NCBI RefSeq assembly: GCF_039973015.1
Contig: NZ_JBDWLT010000010.1
Location: 372,001-436,000, forward strand
Direction of reading: 5' to 3'
Length of the DNA: 64,000 nucleotides
Origin: Parvibaculum sp039973015
GTDB lineage: Bacteria; Pseudomonadota; Alphaproteobacteria; Parvibaculales; Parvibaculaceae
Positions 34,016 through 43,365 of this stretch are shown here, piece after piece (within the stretch, counting starts at the first letter, position 1; every line of letters starts with the position of its first letter). The notes under the pieces were generated by a model. That model did not search any database. It had not been told where the DNA came from and saw only the letters and a program-made list of their open reading frames with translations. The position numbers and the translations under genes are program-made.

Positions 34016-35419
34016 ATGAGTGAATACAAGCTTCTCATCAACGGAAAGCTGGTCGCGGGAGCGAAGTCGTCCGATGTGATCAATCCGGCAACGGAAGAAA
34101 TCGTCGCCTCCTGCCCCCGTGCATCGGAAGCGCAGTTGAACGAAGCCGTAGCCGCCGCCAAAACGGCATTTCCTGCATGGTCGGCAACACCCATCGGCGA
34201 GCGCAAGAAAGTGCTGAGTGCGATTGCGGATGCAATCGAGGCAAATGCAGCCGATCTCGCGCGCCTGCTGACGCAGGAACAGGGTAAGCCCATCGGTGAT
34301 GCCACAGGCGAGGTTTACGGCACGGCGGCCTTCTTTCGCTATTTCACCATGCTCGATCTCCCGGTGAAGATCATTGAGGACAGCGAAGGCAAGAAAGTCG
34401 AGGCGCATCGCCGTCCGCTCGGCGTGATCGGTGCCATCGTTCCCTGGAACTTCCCGATGATCCTGATGGCTTTCAAGCTTCCCCCCGCGCTCCTTGCGGG
34501 CAATACGGTCGTGCTGAAGCCCGCACCGACCACGCCGCTCACATCGCTGAAACTAGGCGAACTCATCAAGGACATCGTGCCTGCGGGCGTCGTCAACATT
34601 GTCGCCGACGATAATGATCTCGGTGCGGCGCTGACCGCGCATCCCGATGTGCGCAAGATTTCCTTCACCGGTTCGACGGCAACCGGTCAGAAGGTCATGG
34701 CGGGTGCAGCCGGACTCCTGAAGCGCATCACGCTTGAACTCGGCGGCAACGATGCGGGTATCGTGCTTGACGACGTGAACCCGAAAGAGGCCGCACCCAA
34801 ACTTTTCCAGAGCGCCTTCCAGAATTCGGGCCAGGTCTGCATCGCCATGAAGCGGCTCTATGTGCACGAGAAAATTTACGACGAGATGTGCGATGAACTT
34901 GCGAACATCGCAAACAACACCATCATCGGCGACGGACTGAAACAGGGCACGCAGCTCGGGCCGCTTCAAAATAAGATGCAGTTCGACAAGGTGAAGGAAC
35001 TGATCGAGGACGCGAAAAAGACAGGCAATGTCATCGCTGGAGGCGACGTCCCGGATGAGAAGGGCTATTTCATCCGCCCGACTATCGTTCGCGACATTGC
35101 GGATGGTACGCGCCTCGTCGATGAGGAGCAGTTCGGGCCCGTCCTCCCCGTTATCAAATATTCCGATCCCGACGACGCGATCGCTCGTGCCAATGCCTCG
35201 CCTTATGGTCTTGGCGGGTCCATCTGGTCGAACGACCAGGCGAAGGCTTACGAGCTTGCGACAAAAATGGAATCCGGCAGCGTCTGGATCAACAAGCATG
35301 CGGATCTCGCGCCGAACATTCCCTTCGGCGGTTCGCGCTTTTCGGGCCTTGGAACGGAGCTCGGTGAAGAAGGTCTCGCCGAGTTTACTCAGCTCAAGAT
35401 CATCAATATGGCGAAGTAA
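34016..35419 (+). CDS. Aldehyde dehydrogenase (NAD(P)+)
   Basis: The 467-residue protein starts at MSEYKLLING, after GAAGG; the longer frame crosses the terminator and is rejected. It has the ALDH cofactor and active-site features: PWNFP, KPAPTTPL, FTGST, catalytic Glu 241 (ELGGND) and nucleophile Cys 275 (NSGQVC). It should oxidise an aldehyde, perhaps the product of the upstream alcohol dehydrogenase, to the acid. Confidence 0.94.
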   Translation: MSEYKLLINGKLVAGAKSSDVINPATEEIVASCPRASEAQLNEAVAAAKTAFPAWSATPIGERKKVLSAIADAIEANAADLARLLTQEQGKPIGDATGEVYGTAAFFRYFTMLDLPVKIIEDSEGKKVEAHRRPLGVIGAIVPWNFPMILMAFKLPPALLAGNTVVLKPAPTTPLTSLKLGELIKDIVPAGVVNIVADDNDLGAALTAHPDVRKISFTGSTATGQKVMAGAAGLLKRITLELGGNDAGIVLDDVNPKEAAPKLFQSAFQNSGQVCIAMKRLYVHEKIYDEMCDELANIANNTIIGDGLKQGTQLGPLQNKMQFDKVKELIEDAKKTGNVIAGGDVPDEKGYFIRPTIVRDIADGTRLVDEEQFGPVLPVIKYSDPDDAIARANASPYGLGGSIWSNDQAKAYELATKMESGSVWINKHADLAPNIPFGGSRFSGLGTELGEEGLAEFTQLKIINMAK

Positions 35420-35444
35420 TCAGGTCCTGCGCTTCGGCTGATCA

Positions 35445-35487
35445 TGTGCCGCCTCTCCTGAACGGGAGCAGGCGGCACAGTCTTTTT
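35445..35487. terminator. Intrinsic terminator between convergent genes
   Basis: TGTGCCGCCT and AGGCGGCACA form a 10-bp stem with further pairing inside, followed by GTCTTTTT. It lies between the aldehyde dehydrogenase and the HWE kinase. Confidence 0.82.
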
Positions 35488-35498
35488 CGGGTCCCGGA

Positions 35499-36581
35499 TC
35501 AGGAGGTTTCGCTGGACAGGCTTTCCAGCGGGATGACGAGTTCGCAGGCGAGCCCCTCCGTCCGCCAGTCGAAATTGACGCTACCCTGGCCGAAAATATT
35601 CTGAGCGCATTTCATGATGATGCCCGTTCCGAGCCCGCGTATCGTTGGCTCTCCGCTCACGGAGGGCCCGCCGCTTTCCCGCCAGAGCAGGGTGAGATAT
35701 TTCTCCGCTCTCGCCCATTCTAGGGTGACCCGCCCGTCTGGTACCGAAAGCGCGCCATATTTTGCGGCATTGGTTGCGAGTTCATGCACCGCCAGGACGA
35801 CGGACTGCGCGATCCTGGTCTCCAGCAGCAGCGTCGGCCCCTTCCAGCTCAGCCGTGTCTCGCCGTCGGCTTGATGTGCGCTGGCTTCGTCGGCAAGCAG
35901 CCGGTCAAGATCGACGCGATCCCCTCCGTCCTGCATGAGAAGGCGTTGCGAATGGGAGAGCGCGTTGAGGCGGCCGAGCAGGTTTGTCTTGTATTCCTCG
36001 ACCGTGGCGCCCTTCGTCATCTGTACGAGGCTTGTGGAAACGGCCAGCATGTTCTTTGCGCGATGTCCCATCTCCGAAGCGTAGAGTTCAAGCTGTTCTT
36101 CGCTGTTCTTGCGTTTGGTGATGTCGTTGAAAACGATGCCGACACGCCGCTGGTCGGGCGCGCCGACGCGAAATGCGGAGACCTGGTACCACCGTCCAAG
36201 CGACGCTGCGGGATTGTCGAAGCGAGCAGGTATGCCCGTCAGCGCCACTCGCCCGTAGAGATGAAACCAGTGTTCTTCGTGATCGGGACGGAACGAACGC
36301 ATGGTACGCCCTACTGCATCCCGCAACCCCGTTTGCCTTTCAAAGGCTTGGTTCACGCGCAGGAAACGGTAGTCGGCAGGCTCTTCCATCTCGTCGAATA
36401 TCATTTCGATGATGCACGCGCCCTGATCCATCGCATCGATGAGCGCGCGATAGTCGCTCTCGACCGAAGCCGAACTCTCCGCCGGAAAGTCAGGCGCTTC
36501 CAGTTCTTTCGGCATCGGATTGCCGGTATGAGAAGAAGCGCCGCCACCACCGTTGAATGCTATGTCGCTTGCTCGCGCCAT
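35499..36581 (-). CDS. PAS-HWE sensor histidine kinase
   Basis: The 360-residue protein (start MARASDIAF after AAGGGGATCC) has a PAS domain (about 40-165: ALIDAMDQGACIIEMIF...GIVFNDITKRKNSEEQ) and an HWE-type kinase core: phospho-His in SEMGHRAKNMLAVS, the N box in ELATNAAKYGALS, and G-box GLGTGI. HWE kinases are common in alphaproteobacteria and often act in general stress or light responses. No partner regulator lies next to it. It is the last clearly chromosomal gene before the integrative element. Confidence 0.9.
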   Translation of the reverse strand: MARASDIAFNGGGGASSHTGNPMPKELEAPDFPAESSASVESDYRALIDAMDQGACIIEMIFDEMEEPADYRFLRVNQAFERQTGLRDAVGRTMRSFRPDHEEHWFHLYGRVALTGIPARFDNPAASLGRWYQVSAFRVGAPDQRRVGIVFNDITKRKNSEEQLELYASEMGHRAKNMLAVSTSLVQMTKGATVEEYKTNLLGRLNALSHSQRLLMQDGGDRVDLDRLLADEASAHQADGETRLSWKGPTLLLETRIAQSVVLAVHELATNAAKYGALSVPDGRVTLEWARAEKYLTLLWRESGGPSVSGEPTIRGLGTGIIMKCAQNIFGQGSVNFDWRTEGLACELVIPLESLSSETS

Positions 36582-36969
36582 TGCGGATCCCCTTGCATCA
36601 CAACCCATCCGGGCGTTGCGGACTGCCGTACTGCGAGAAAAGCAGAAACTCACTCTAGAGGCTTCCCGGCTACCTGCAAGCGGGGCAGCGCGCTGTGTGA
36701 GGGAAGTTCACATTAATGTCCGGCTGGAAAAAGGGCGGTTCATACCGCGTTCGCGGTGGCGCAGGCGACTTGGTCGCGGGGGCTGCTCCTCCGGGTATTA
36801 AAACACAGTTCGAAATTCTTCTTAATGCAGTGGCGCTCATTTCCGAGGCGAACTGGCACAACCGCTCGAACGAAGTTCAAACTTCTTTTATCCATGAAGA
36901 GGGTGCCCATTCCAGGAGAATGGCGCACCGGGGAAGGCGAGGATGAGTACTGGTTCGTAACGCTGGAAG
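36582..36969. other. Intergenic stretch holding the probable left edge of the integrative element
   Basis: No gene is supported in these 388 bases. DNA becomes more AT-rich toward the right. At 36918-36933 the sequence GAATGGCGCACCGGGG resembles GAATGGTGCACCCGGC at the tRNA-Arg 3' end (46316-46331), with two mismatches in the first 15 bases. This may be the other attachment site. Confidence 0.35.
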
Positions 36970-37533
36970 TTACCTGATTTGGGGTGAAGCAACGAAATTT
37001 TCCCACCGTTGAGCCTGTCTCTCAATGGCATCAAGGTTCTTCTGCGTCCAACTTAGCTTTTCCAGAACGTTGTTGAGCGCTTCAGTGGGCTCATGTGCAT
37101 CGAGCCAACGACGATTGTTCCAGCTTGTGGCCCCGGTGGGAGCCAGGGCGATCACCGCAGATTCCAACGCCCTCAAGTCGCTCTTCGGCATATCTGGCAT
37201 CGGCATCGCCACCGCCCGGCAGTTTTCCCTGACAAAAAGGCTCCTCAGTTTTTTGGAAATCTTACCGTCTTTTGGACAGGTAGACGGATGCTTGTCTGAG
37301 TGGAACATGCGACCCGCGTTGTAGATTGAAGAAAATTTGTGGCTGTTTTCGTCGCCGGTAACATGACGATTGAAAATACGATTCCTGAGGCACGTCGCAG
37401 CTATGCCTATGTACCGGGCGAGTCCCTCATGGTCGTAAAGCGCGTAGATGCCCGGTCCATCGGGAACGGCGTCAAGTTTCGCCGGTTCCGTCTCGAGTAA
37501 TCTGCGGAGTGTCATCTCCGGATCGAATTTCAT
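36970..37533 (-). CDS. GIY-YIG domain protein, third gene of the restriction operon
   Basis: The 187-residue protein has the GIY-YIG core: GIYALYD (about 28-34) and YIGIA (41-45), the Arg in CLRNRIFNRH, the Glu in DLRALESAVIAL and the Asn in TSWNNRRW. This is a complete active-site set, so nuclease activity is plausible. It begins 6 bases after the mod stop codon on the same strand and is surely co-transcribed. Its DNA is more AT-rich than the flanking chromosome. A GIY-YIG gene as third member of a type III operon is not the textbook layout; it may be an extra effector or a nicking factor (inference). Confidence 0.75.
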   Translation of the reverse strand: MKFDPEMTLRRLLETEPAKLDAVPDGPGIYALYDHEGLARYIGIAATCLRNRIFNRHVTGDENSHKFSSIYNAGRMFHSDKHPSTCPKDGKISKKLRSLFVRENCRAVAMPMPDMPKSDLRALESAVIALAPTGATSWNNRRWLDAHEPTEALNNVLEKLSWTQKNLDAIERQAQRWENFVASPQIR

Positions 37534-37539
37534 TTGCAG

Positions 37540-39711
37540 TTACCCAACATTCACCGGCACAAGCGTCATCGTATCATTGCCGAAAATGTCGATCACCTTC
37601 ACGGCCACGGTGTAGCGACCCGGCTTCTCATAGGTATGGCGCGCCGTCGTCAGTTCCAGATCGCGGTCCTTGCGCGTGCGGAAACTCTGCCACTCGTTTT
37701 CGAAGATGTAACTGCCGGTCCAGCGTTCTTCGAAGTCGGGCACGGCCAGCACGCCCTGATCCGGCTCGAAGCCCGGCAGCGTCGCCACGCCGCTCAGCCC
37801 CGTGCCCACAGGCACCTTGATGATCTCCTTGCGGCTCATATAGTCGAAATCGACGGCCCAATAGTCGACCCAGTCCGTCCAGTGCTTGGTCAGCCGCTCG
37901 CGGGTTACTACGCCGTTCTTGTCCTTCGTCACCTTGTAGAGCTGACCCTGATCGCACAACACGTCGCTCTTGCCGTCCTTCATCGCGGCAATGGCCGCCT
38001 CCGCCGCGCCCTGACTGTAATAGACGGAGAAGTCTGTCAGTTCGATCTCGATGGCCAGCTTGTTCTTCTTGTCGTAGCGCGGCGTCGCCTCGACAAAGCT
38101 GATGTCGTGAAAGACGACCTGCCCTTTGTCCACTGCGCGTTTGTCGAAAACTTCCGCCGGGATGTATTTCGGCGCGAGGTCGATGCCTTTTACGCGCGCT
38201 TCTTCCAGCACCGCCGGAAACAGTCCCATTTCGAATTCGAATGCGAGAATATCCGCCCGCGTCGCGCCGCGCTTACGGCATTCGGTGATGACCTCTTCGA
38301 CGAACAGCCGTCCCACCGGCAGGTTGATCGGCCCGATCACGACAAGCCGCCCGCTGCGCGCACCGTGAAAGAAGCCGTCCTGCGCCTCCGCGCCCTCGTT
38401 CCCGCCGAAGCCAGTCGCCTTGTAGGCGCGCAGTATCAACTCGCGGAATTCCCGTTCCTTCTGCGCCAGGGCCTGTTCCTTCTGCTCGCCGTTCAAGCGT
38501 CCACCGACACTCAGATAGGCTTGCCGCTCATAGCGACCGAGGTTAAGAACCTCGAAGGCACGAAAATCCTCATCCGACGCTTTCAATTCACGTTGCACAC
38601 CAATCAACCGCTTGCGCGTCGTATGGATGCCGAACTTTCCCAAGTCAGTTGCAATCCACTTGCGTCCCATCTTCTCGGCAACAGCCGCCGTGGTGCCCGA
38701 CCCAACAAAAAAGTCACCAATCAGATCGCCGTGATTGGTGGCCAGCGTGATTATACGCTCAAGCAATTCTTCTGATTTCTGTGTGGGGTAGTAGAGTTTT
38801 TCGGGGTCCGTGGGGCTCGTTATTTTCTTTACGTCGGGCCACCAATTGTTGATTGGTGTTCCTTCGGCCCGAAGCTCTGCGTTTTCCCCCTTCACTGCGG
38901 TGCGTCCTCTCTGAAGAGTTCCTTCGGTGTAACTACGAAAGATTGGATTGTACGTCCAAGTCTCTCCCTTGGTGTACCAAAAGATGTCGTCGTGCTTCTT
39001 TGGCATTTGTGTCTGTGGAACACCGCCCCCGCTGTAAAGCCACAAAATGTGATTGCGAAGCTGCTCTTTACCAAAAACCTCATCCAACACAAGCCGGATG
39101 TAGGCGCTTACACGATAGTCACAATGCACAAAGATGGCGCCGTCATTCGCCAGCAAATCTCGCATCAGAATTAAACGCTCGTAGATCATACTGGTGAAAC
39201 TATCGGTACCGCGCCCCCAGGTGTCGCGGTAAGCAATCTGCTCCAGAAGATTTGCTTCCTTGTGGAAGGTCTCGCCGCCGATCTCGATATCCATGCTGAA
39301 ATCCGCGCCGACATCGAAAGGCGGATCGATATAGATCAGCTTCAGCCCTCCTGCTTCCTCGATCTGTTGCCGCAACGGACCCGCTTTCAGGGACGAGAGG
39401 ATCAGCTTGTTGTCGCCCCAGATCAGCTTGTTGGTCCAGCCGCGTAACTGGCGGCCCCGGCTGTCGAACAAGTCTTCCTGCACCCGCGTTTCGGAGCGCG
39501 GCTCGTCGATATGCTCCAGGGTCTGGAAGGGAAGCACCGTCGTGCAGACGTCGCGCGTCTTGCCATTCCAGACCAGCTCGACCTCACGCTTGTCCTCGAA
39601 AAGAATGAAGCGGTACTGCTCCGGCAGCGGCTTGCCCTGCTGGATCAGGGTGATGAGATCGCGCTGCTCGGCGTCGCTCAGCTCGTAGGCTTTCCTGTCA
39701 TGCCGCGCCAT
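37540..39711 (-). CDS. mod: Type III-like adenine-specific DNA methyltransferase (Mod)
   Basis: The 723-residue beta-class N6-adenine methyltransferase has catalytic DPPF at 129-132 (LIYIDPPFD) before the SAM-binding FVGSGT at 335-340. The region between them would hold the target-recognition domain and is visibly more AT-rich than the ends. A long C-terminal part ends in a PKD-like beta segment (GRYTVAVKVIDIFGNDT). The ATG at 39711 follows GGGGGG and lies two bases before the res stop on the coding strand. It should methylate the host site and guide Res. Confidence 0.9.
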   Translation of the reverse strand: MARHDRKAYELSDAEQRDLITLIQQGKPLPEQYRFILFEDKREVELVWNGKTRDVCTTVLPFQTLEHIDEPRSETRVQEDLFDSRGRQLRGWTNKLIWGDNKLILSSLKAGPLRQQIEEAGGLKLIYIDPPFDVGADFSMDIEIGGETFHKEANLLEQIAYRDTWGRGTDSFTSMIYERLILMRDLLANDGAIFVHCDYRVSAYIRLVLDEVFGKEQLRNHILWLYSGGGVPQTQMPKKHDDIFWYTKGETWTYNPIFRSYTEGTLQRGRTAVKGENAELRAEGTPINNWWPDVKKITSPTDPEKLYYPTQKSEELLERIITLATNHGDLIGDFFVGSGTTAAVAEKMGRKWIATDLGKFGIHTTRKRLIGVQRELKASDEDFRAFEVLNLGRYERQAYLSVGGRLNGEQKEQALAQKEREFRELILRAYKATGFGGNEGAEAQDGFFHGARSGRLVVIGPINLPVGRLFVEEVITECRKRGATRADILAFEFEMGLFPAVLEEARVKGIDLAPKYIPAEVFDKRAVDKGQVVFHDISFVEATPRYDKKNKLAIEIELTDFSVYYSQGAAEAAIAAMKDGKSDVLCDQGQLYKVTKDKNGVVTRERLTKHWTDWVDYWAVDFDYMSRKEIIKVPVGTGLSGVATLPGFEPDQGVLAVPDFEERWTGSYIFENEWQSFRTRKDRDLELTTARHTYEKPGRYTVAVKVIDIFGNDTMTLVPVNVG

Positions 39712-39713
39712 TC

Positions 39714-42434
39714 TCAACCCCCCTGATATTCACGGAACGTGCTGGCAAGTCCCGAAAAGGACTTCGGCTTGTGCCGGTCGAAGCTCGCTTGGTCGACATA
39801 GACGAAACCGTAGCGGGTTCCGTCGGCCGCCTTGCTCGCCTCCGTCGCATCGGTGCACCATTGCCGCAAGCGGTTCATCTTCTGCGGCACATCCATCTCC
39901 TCGCGCCCCTTGGTCTCGATGATCCATACCGCCCCGTCATCCGTCCGCACGATGAAGTCGGGCGTATAGGTCGAGAGTTCGCCATTTGCTTTCACATAGT
40001 CGAGCTTGAAACCGACGGCCAGATAGTTCTTGGCGAAGGCCTGCACGTCGGGTGCCGCTTCGAGGAAACCCGCAAAGGCAAGTTCGAGCGCGCCGGCGTT
40101 TTGTTCGCCGACGACGCGGTTGAAGATCGACCGCTTGGCCAGCAGGAAGCCGCGCGGCTCGGTGCGGAAGGGCCGTGTGTCCCGCAGGCGGATATAGCCT
40201 TCGATGCTCGATCCACCGCTTTCATGAATGGTGAGTGCGTTGATCGCCTTGCGGAAATGATCGAACAACGTCTTCGCGACTTCGGGCTCCGATAGGTTGC
40301 GGAGAACCACCGGGTCCTCAAGATCGACCGCGCGATCGAAAAGATGATCGCGCATGAAGTCTCTCACTTTCGGGTAAAGCTGGTCATAGCCGCCCACCAG
40401 CTTCAGATCCTTGAGCAACTGGCGCGCAAAGAAACCGACGACGGACCGGTAGTCGATTGTCGTGCTGCCGTCGAGCACCATGACGTGATCGACTTCGGAG
40501 TCGAGCATCGTCTTGAAGACGATCTCGCGGGTATCTTCCGGCGTGAAGGGTTTGAGAGGCAGGCGCAGGTTCCCGAAAGATGCCGGGTCCAGATCGCCGA
40601 GGTCCTTGAACTCGCGGTTGAAGCGCCGTGTCATGCGCGGCAGCGCTATGTCGAGCGCTTCGATGTCCTTGCCTGATTCAGGCCCGTCGACTTCGACGAT
40701 CAGCGAATCCTTCCTGTCCCGACCATCGGGACCACCCATCGCCACCCGCTCGAAGGTAACGCCCTCGCTCTGGATCGACTCCACGAAATCCATGAAAGCA
40801 GGCGTCCCCATGACCGACACGGTCTCACGAATGTCAGAACCGAAATACATGCGGCGCAACCCGCGACCGAGCGTTTGTTCGGGGAGGATGTTGCTCTTCG
40901 CGGAATAGGCCCGCAATCCGACGACGACCGTGACGTTGCGTACGTCCCAGCCCTCCTTCAGCATCAGCACTGAGACGATGGCCTTGTGCGGCGAATGCCA
41001 TGTGTCGATCTCGTTCGACTCCCGGCGCAGTGTCTCCAGCTCGTCCTTCTTCTTGCCCGAAGCCGCCTCGGAAATCTCGCCATTGGCCTTGGTGTGAATG
41101 ACCAGCACGGACTCCTGCAACTCGGGGCAGATTTTTTCAAGATAGGCGCCTACCTCGTCGCAGTTCTTCGTGTCGTCCACCATGACGAAGAGAACGGCCT
41201 TTTTGCCGGTCTTCTCATGCTCCGCATAGCTCTTGCGCCATTCCTCGACGCCGAGTTGAAGATAGTCGGCATATTTCTCGGTGATGAGGGGACTTTGCTG
41301 CTCGGCAAGCTTCGCCCGGCTGTCTGCGTCGGGCAATACCGGATGTTTCACGACGTCCTGAGCAATGGCCTCGACCAGCGGATAGTCGCTGATGGTCTGT
41401 GCGAAGATCGCACCATCATTGTGGCGTGGCGTCGCCGTCACATCGACCTGGATCGACAGACGCAAATCCTTCTGAAGCAGCTTGTGGTGAATATCCTGAA
41501 TAGACTTGAACCATGCCATGCGGGGATCATGGATGTGATGCGCCTCATCGTTGAACACGGCGAGTTCGTCGATCTCGCGCACGATCTCGCCGAGATCGAC
41601 ATTGCTGTCCGTCGTCTTGCCTGAAGGTTTCGCGCCGAAGGGCGACAGGAAATAGTCGCGCAGGTCGTCATCCTCCAGCGACGGCTCGACAACCTCGCCG
41701 AGATAGACGCGGTGAATATTGGTGAGGAAGATATTGCCCGTTGGACGCAAGGCATGCACTTTGTCTTGAATATGCACCGTCACTTGAAAATCGTCGCGCC
41801 AGTTGCGGCCGCCGTGGCCGTTGTCCGGCAACACAGGATCATTGAAGAAAATCTTGAGCCCGTCGAAATCGGTACGAAGACGATCCAGAACGATGATGTT
41901 GGGCGCGATCAGAAGGAAGTTACGCGAAAGTTCGGACCCGGCCTCGTAGAGTTTGTGGAAATAACTCCATGCCATCAGCAGGGAGAGGACCTTGGTCTTG
42001 CCTGCGCCAGTCGCCATCTTGACGACGAAGCGAGGCCAGTCCTCCTCGAACATCTTGCCAGACACGGCTCCGGATGAATCGAAGCGCATCAGATCGAACT
42101 TGTCGCGGGCGCCGTGAACATCGTGAAGCCAGATGACCGTCTCGACGGCTTCGCGTTGAGCAAAGTAGTAGCGGAACAGCGTTTGCGTGCCGTCCGTGTT
42201 CTCAGCCAGATGGTCGGTCTCGAACCACCACGTCAGCAGGTCACGCGACGTTTTCGACGCACCGGTGTAACCCGTATCGCGCCACGCCTTGACCTCTTCG
42301 CGAATCTTGGCGACCAGCGGCGGCAGCAGCTTTTCGTAGGCCGTGCTCCGCATTTCCTCCGGCGCCGGAATCCAGCGCACGTCTGGCGTTAGCACCTCAT
42401 ACGGCGAGCGCGGAAAATCCGGGTGCAGTGCCAT
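39714..42434 (-). CDS. res: Type III-like restriction helicase-nuclease (Res)
   Basis: The 906-residue protein is an SF2 helicase with Walker A MATGAGKT (140-147), DEAH (296-299), motif III (VTATPRH) and motif VI (LGRGLRR), and a C-terminal PD-(D/E)xK nuclease (D826 in TPDFIV, E840 and K842 in IIETKG). This matches Res subunits of type III restriction systems. A ribosome binding site (AAGGGGG) precedes the ATG. The gene order res-mod, with res first, is reversed relative to the common mod-res order. Confidence 0.92.
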   Translation of the reverse strand: MALHPDFPRSPYEVLTPDVRWIPAPEEMRSTAYEKLLPPLVAKIREEVKAWRDTGYTGASKTSRDLLTWWFETDHLAENTDGTQTLFRYYFAQREAVETVIWLHDVHGARDKFDLMRFDSSGAVSGKMFEEDWPRFVVKMATGAGKTKVLSLLMAWSYFHKLYEAGSELSRNFLLIAPNIIVLDRLRTDFDGLKIFFNDPVLPDNGHGGRNWRDDFQVTVHIQDKVHALRPTGNIFLTNIHRVYLGEVVEPSLEDDDLRDYFLSPFGAKPSGKTTDSNVDLGEIVREIDELAVFNDEAHHIHDPRMAWFKSIQDIHHKLLQKDLRLSIQVDVTATPRHNDGAIFAQTISDYPLVEAIAQDVVKHPVLPDADSRAKLAEQQSPLITEKYADYLQLGVEEWRKSYAEHEKTGKKAVLFVMVDDTKNCDEVGAYLEKICPELQESVLVIHTKANGEISEAASGKKKDELETLRRESNEIDTWHSPHKAIVSVLMLKEGWDVRNVTVVVGLRAYSAKSNILPEQTLGRGLRRMYFGSDIRETVSVMGTPAFMDFVESIQSEGVTFERVAMGGPDGRDRKDSLIVEVDGPESGKDIEALDIALPRMTRRFNREFKDLGDLDPASFGNLRLPLKPFTPEDTREIVFKTMLDSEVDHVMVLDGSTTIDYRSVVGFFARQLLKDLKLVGGYDQLYPKVRDFMRDHLFDRAVDLEDPVVLRNLSEPEVAKTLFDHFRKAINALTIHESGGSSIEGYIRLRDTRPFRTEPRGFLLAKRSIFNRVVGEQNAGALELAFAGFLEAAPDVQAFAKNYLAVGFKLDYVKANGELSTYTPDFIVRTDDGAVWIIETKGREEMDVPQKMNRLRQWCTDATEASKAADGTRYGFVYVDQASFDRHKPKSFSGLASTFREYQGG

Positions 42435-42488
42435 TGAATCGATCCCCCTTAGTGAATTTTCCTTTTAGCCCGGACATTTGATTTAGTC

Positions 42489-42716
42489 AGCCCCCCCGTG
42501 ATTGGTAACACGGGGGGCTTCAAATACATCCGCCGCTTCGGCGGGCTCTTGCCCCTCGTTTGCCCCTGCCTCTCCACACACTCCCCCCTCTCAGTCGCAG
42601 GCGGGCCTTCAGGCCGCAAAGCGGGCTGAAGGCCATGCCGAGCCCCAGCCGGTGCGGCCGGGCTGGGTCAAGGCTGGCGAAGCCACGCCGCGTTAGCGGC
42701 GCTTGGCCTTGACGCG
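42489..42716. other. Hairpin-rich noncoding region, candidate replication or transfer origin
   Basis: No gene is seen, but at least five inverted repeats lie in 230 bases: a Gly/Cys-rich C7/G6 stem at 42489-42519; CCGCCG-CTT-CGGCGG at 42530-42544; a 14-bp stem (one mismatch) at 42604-42634 with loop AAA; CCCAGCCGG/CCGGGCTGGG at 42644-42667; and a nested GTCAAGGC...GCCTTGAC with inner CGCCGC-GTTA-GCGGCG at 42667-42713. Position upstream of a replication-initiator gene suggests an origin (dso-like) or oriT; this is inference. Confidence 0.55.
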
Positions 42717-42734
42717 GGCCGAACGCACCGGCCC

Positions 42735-42782
42735 TTCCCTAGGTAGGGAAAAGCTATAGGCGCAATTTCACCCCTAGGTAGG
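42735..42782 (+). promoter_or_regulatory. Two CCCTAGGTAGG repeats before the HTH gene
   Basis: CCCTAGGTAGG occurs at 42737-42747 and 42772-42782, 35 bases apart; the first lies in the inverted repeat TTCCCTA-GG-TAGGGAA. They end 30 bases before the HTH gene and may be its operator or iteron-like sites. Confidence 0.5.
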
Positions 42783-42811
42783 AGGGAAGCGGAGCGCACT
42801 TGTAAGGACAA

Positions 42812-43351
42812 ATGATGTCTTATAGGCTTCTCCCTATGGAACGATTCGCCTATAGCGTCAGGGAGCTTGTCGAAAAGCTCGCACCGGAAGCGGATGAGGA
42901 GGCCAAGCGCCGCCTTATCCGGCAGGTACGGCATTGGACGAACTCCGATTTGCTGACGCCCTTGGGCGGGAAGAATACCGGCACCGGCATTAGCCGCGAG
43001 TATGGCCCCGATGAGGTGCGCAAGGCGGCGATCCTTTGGGAGCTGACACGCTTTGGAATGACCGTCCCCCAGCTTGAGGGAACGGGCGAGTATCTCGATG
43101 AGATCGCGAAAGACCCGTCCTGGAAGGACGCGGTCACGGACAAGCGGCCCGTCTATCTCGAACTCTTGCGGACGCCGGATGATGAAAGTCAGTCATGGCT
43201 TCTCGCGCGCGACGCGCCGAACCTAAAGCAGCTTCACCACTCACAGAAATCACGCAGCTTGAAATCAGGAATGCCAGCAATCCCGCAGCCGTCATTTACG
43301 GCGGCGCTAGTTCTCAGCCTCAACCGCATCTTCGCGCGGTTGACGGTCTGA
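42812..43351 (+). CDS. MerR-like HTH regulator of the integrative element
   Basis: The 179-residue protein starts after AAGGA. Its first 90 residues form a MerR-like winged helix (FAYSVRELVEKLAP; LIRQVRHWTNSDLLTPLGGKNTGTGISREYGPDEVRKAAILWELTRFGMTV). The tail ends in VLSLNRIFARL, a hydrophobic helix that could dimerise. It is followed by the replication-initiator-like gene and probably controls it. An overlapping frame at 43195-43422 that ends on the rep start was considered and rejected. CTATAG boxes lie inside and just before the gene. Confidence 0.7.
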   Translation: MMSYRLLPMERFAYSVRELVEKLAPEADEEAKRRLIRQVRHWTNSDLLTPLGGKNTGTGISREYGPDEVRKAAILWELTRFGMTVPQLEGTGEYLDEIAKDPSWKDAVTDKRPVYLELLRTPDDESQSWLLARDAPNLKQLHHSQKSRSLKSGMPAIPQPSFTAALVLSLNRIFARLTV

Positions 43352-43365
43352 AATTTATCGAGCGA

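Noticed and set aside
42604..42713. Integron attC site or REP element
   Set aside because: The stems lack the conserved attC core pattern and no integron integrase is present; an origin is a better fit.
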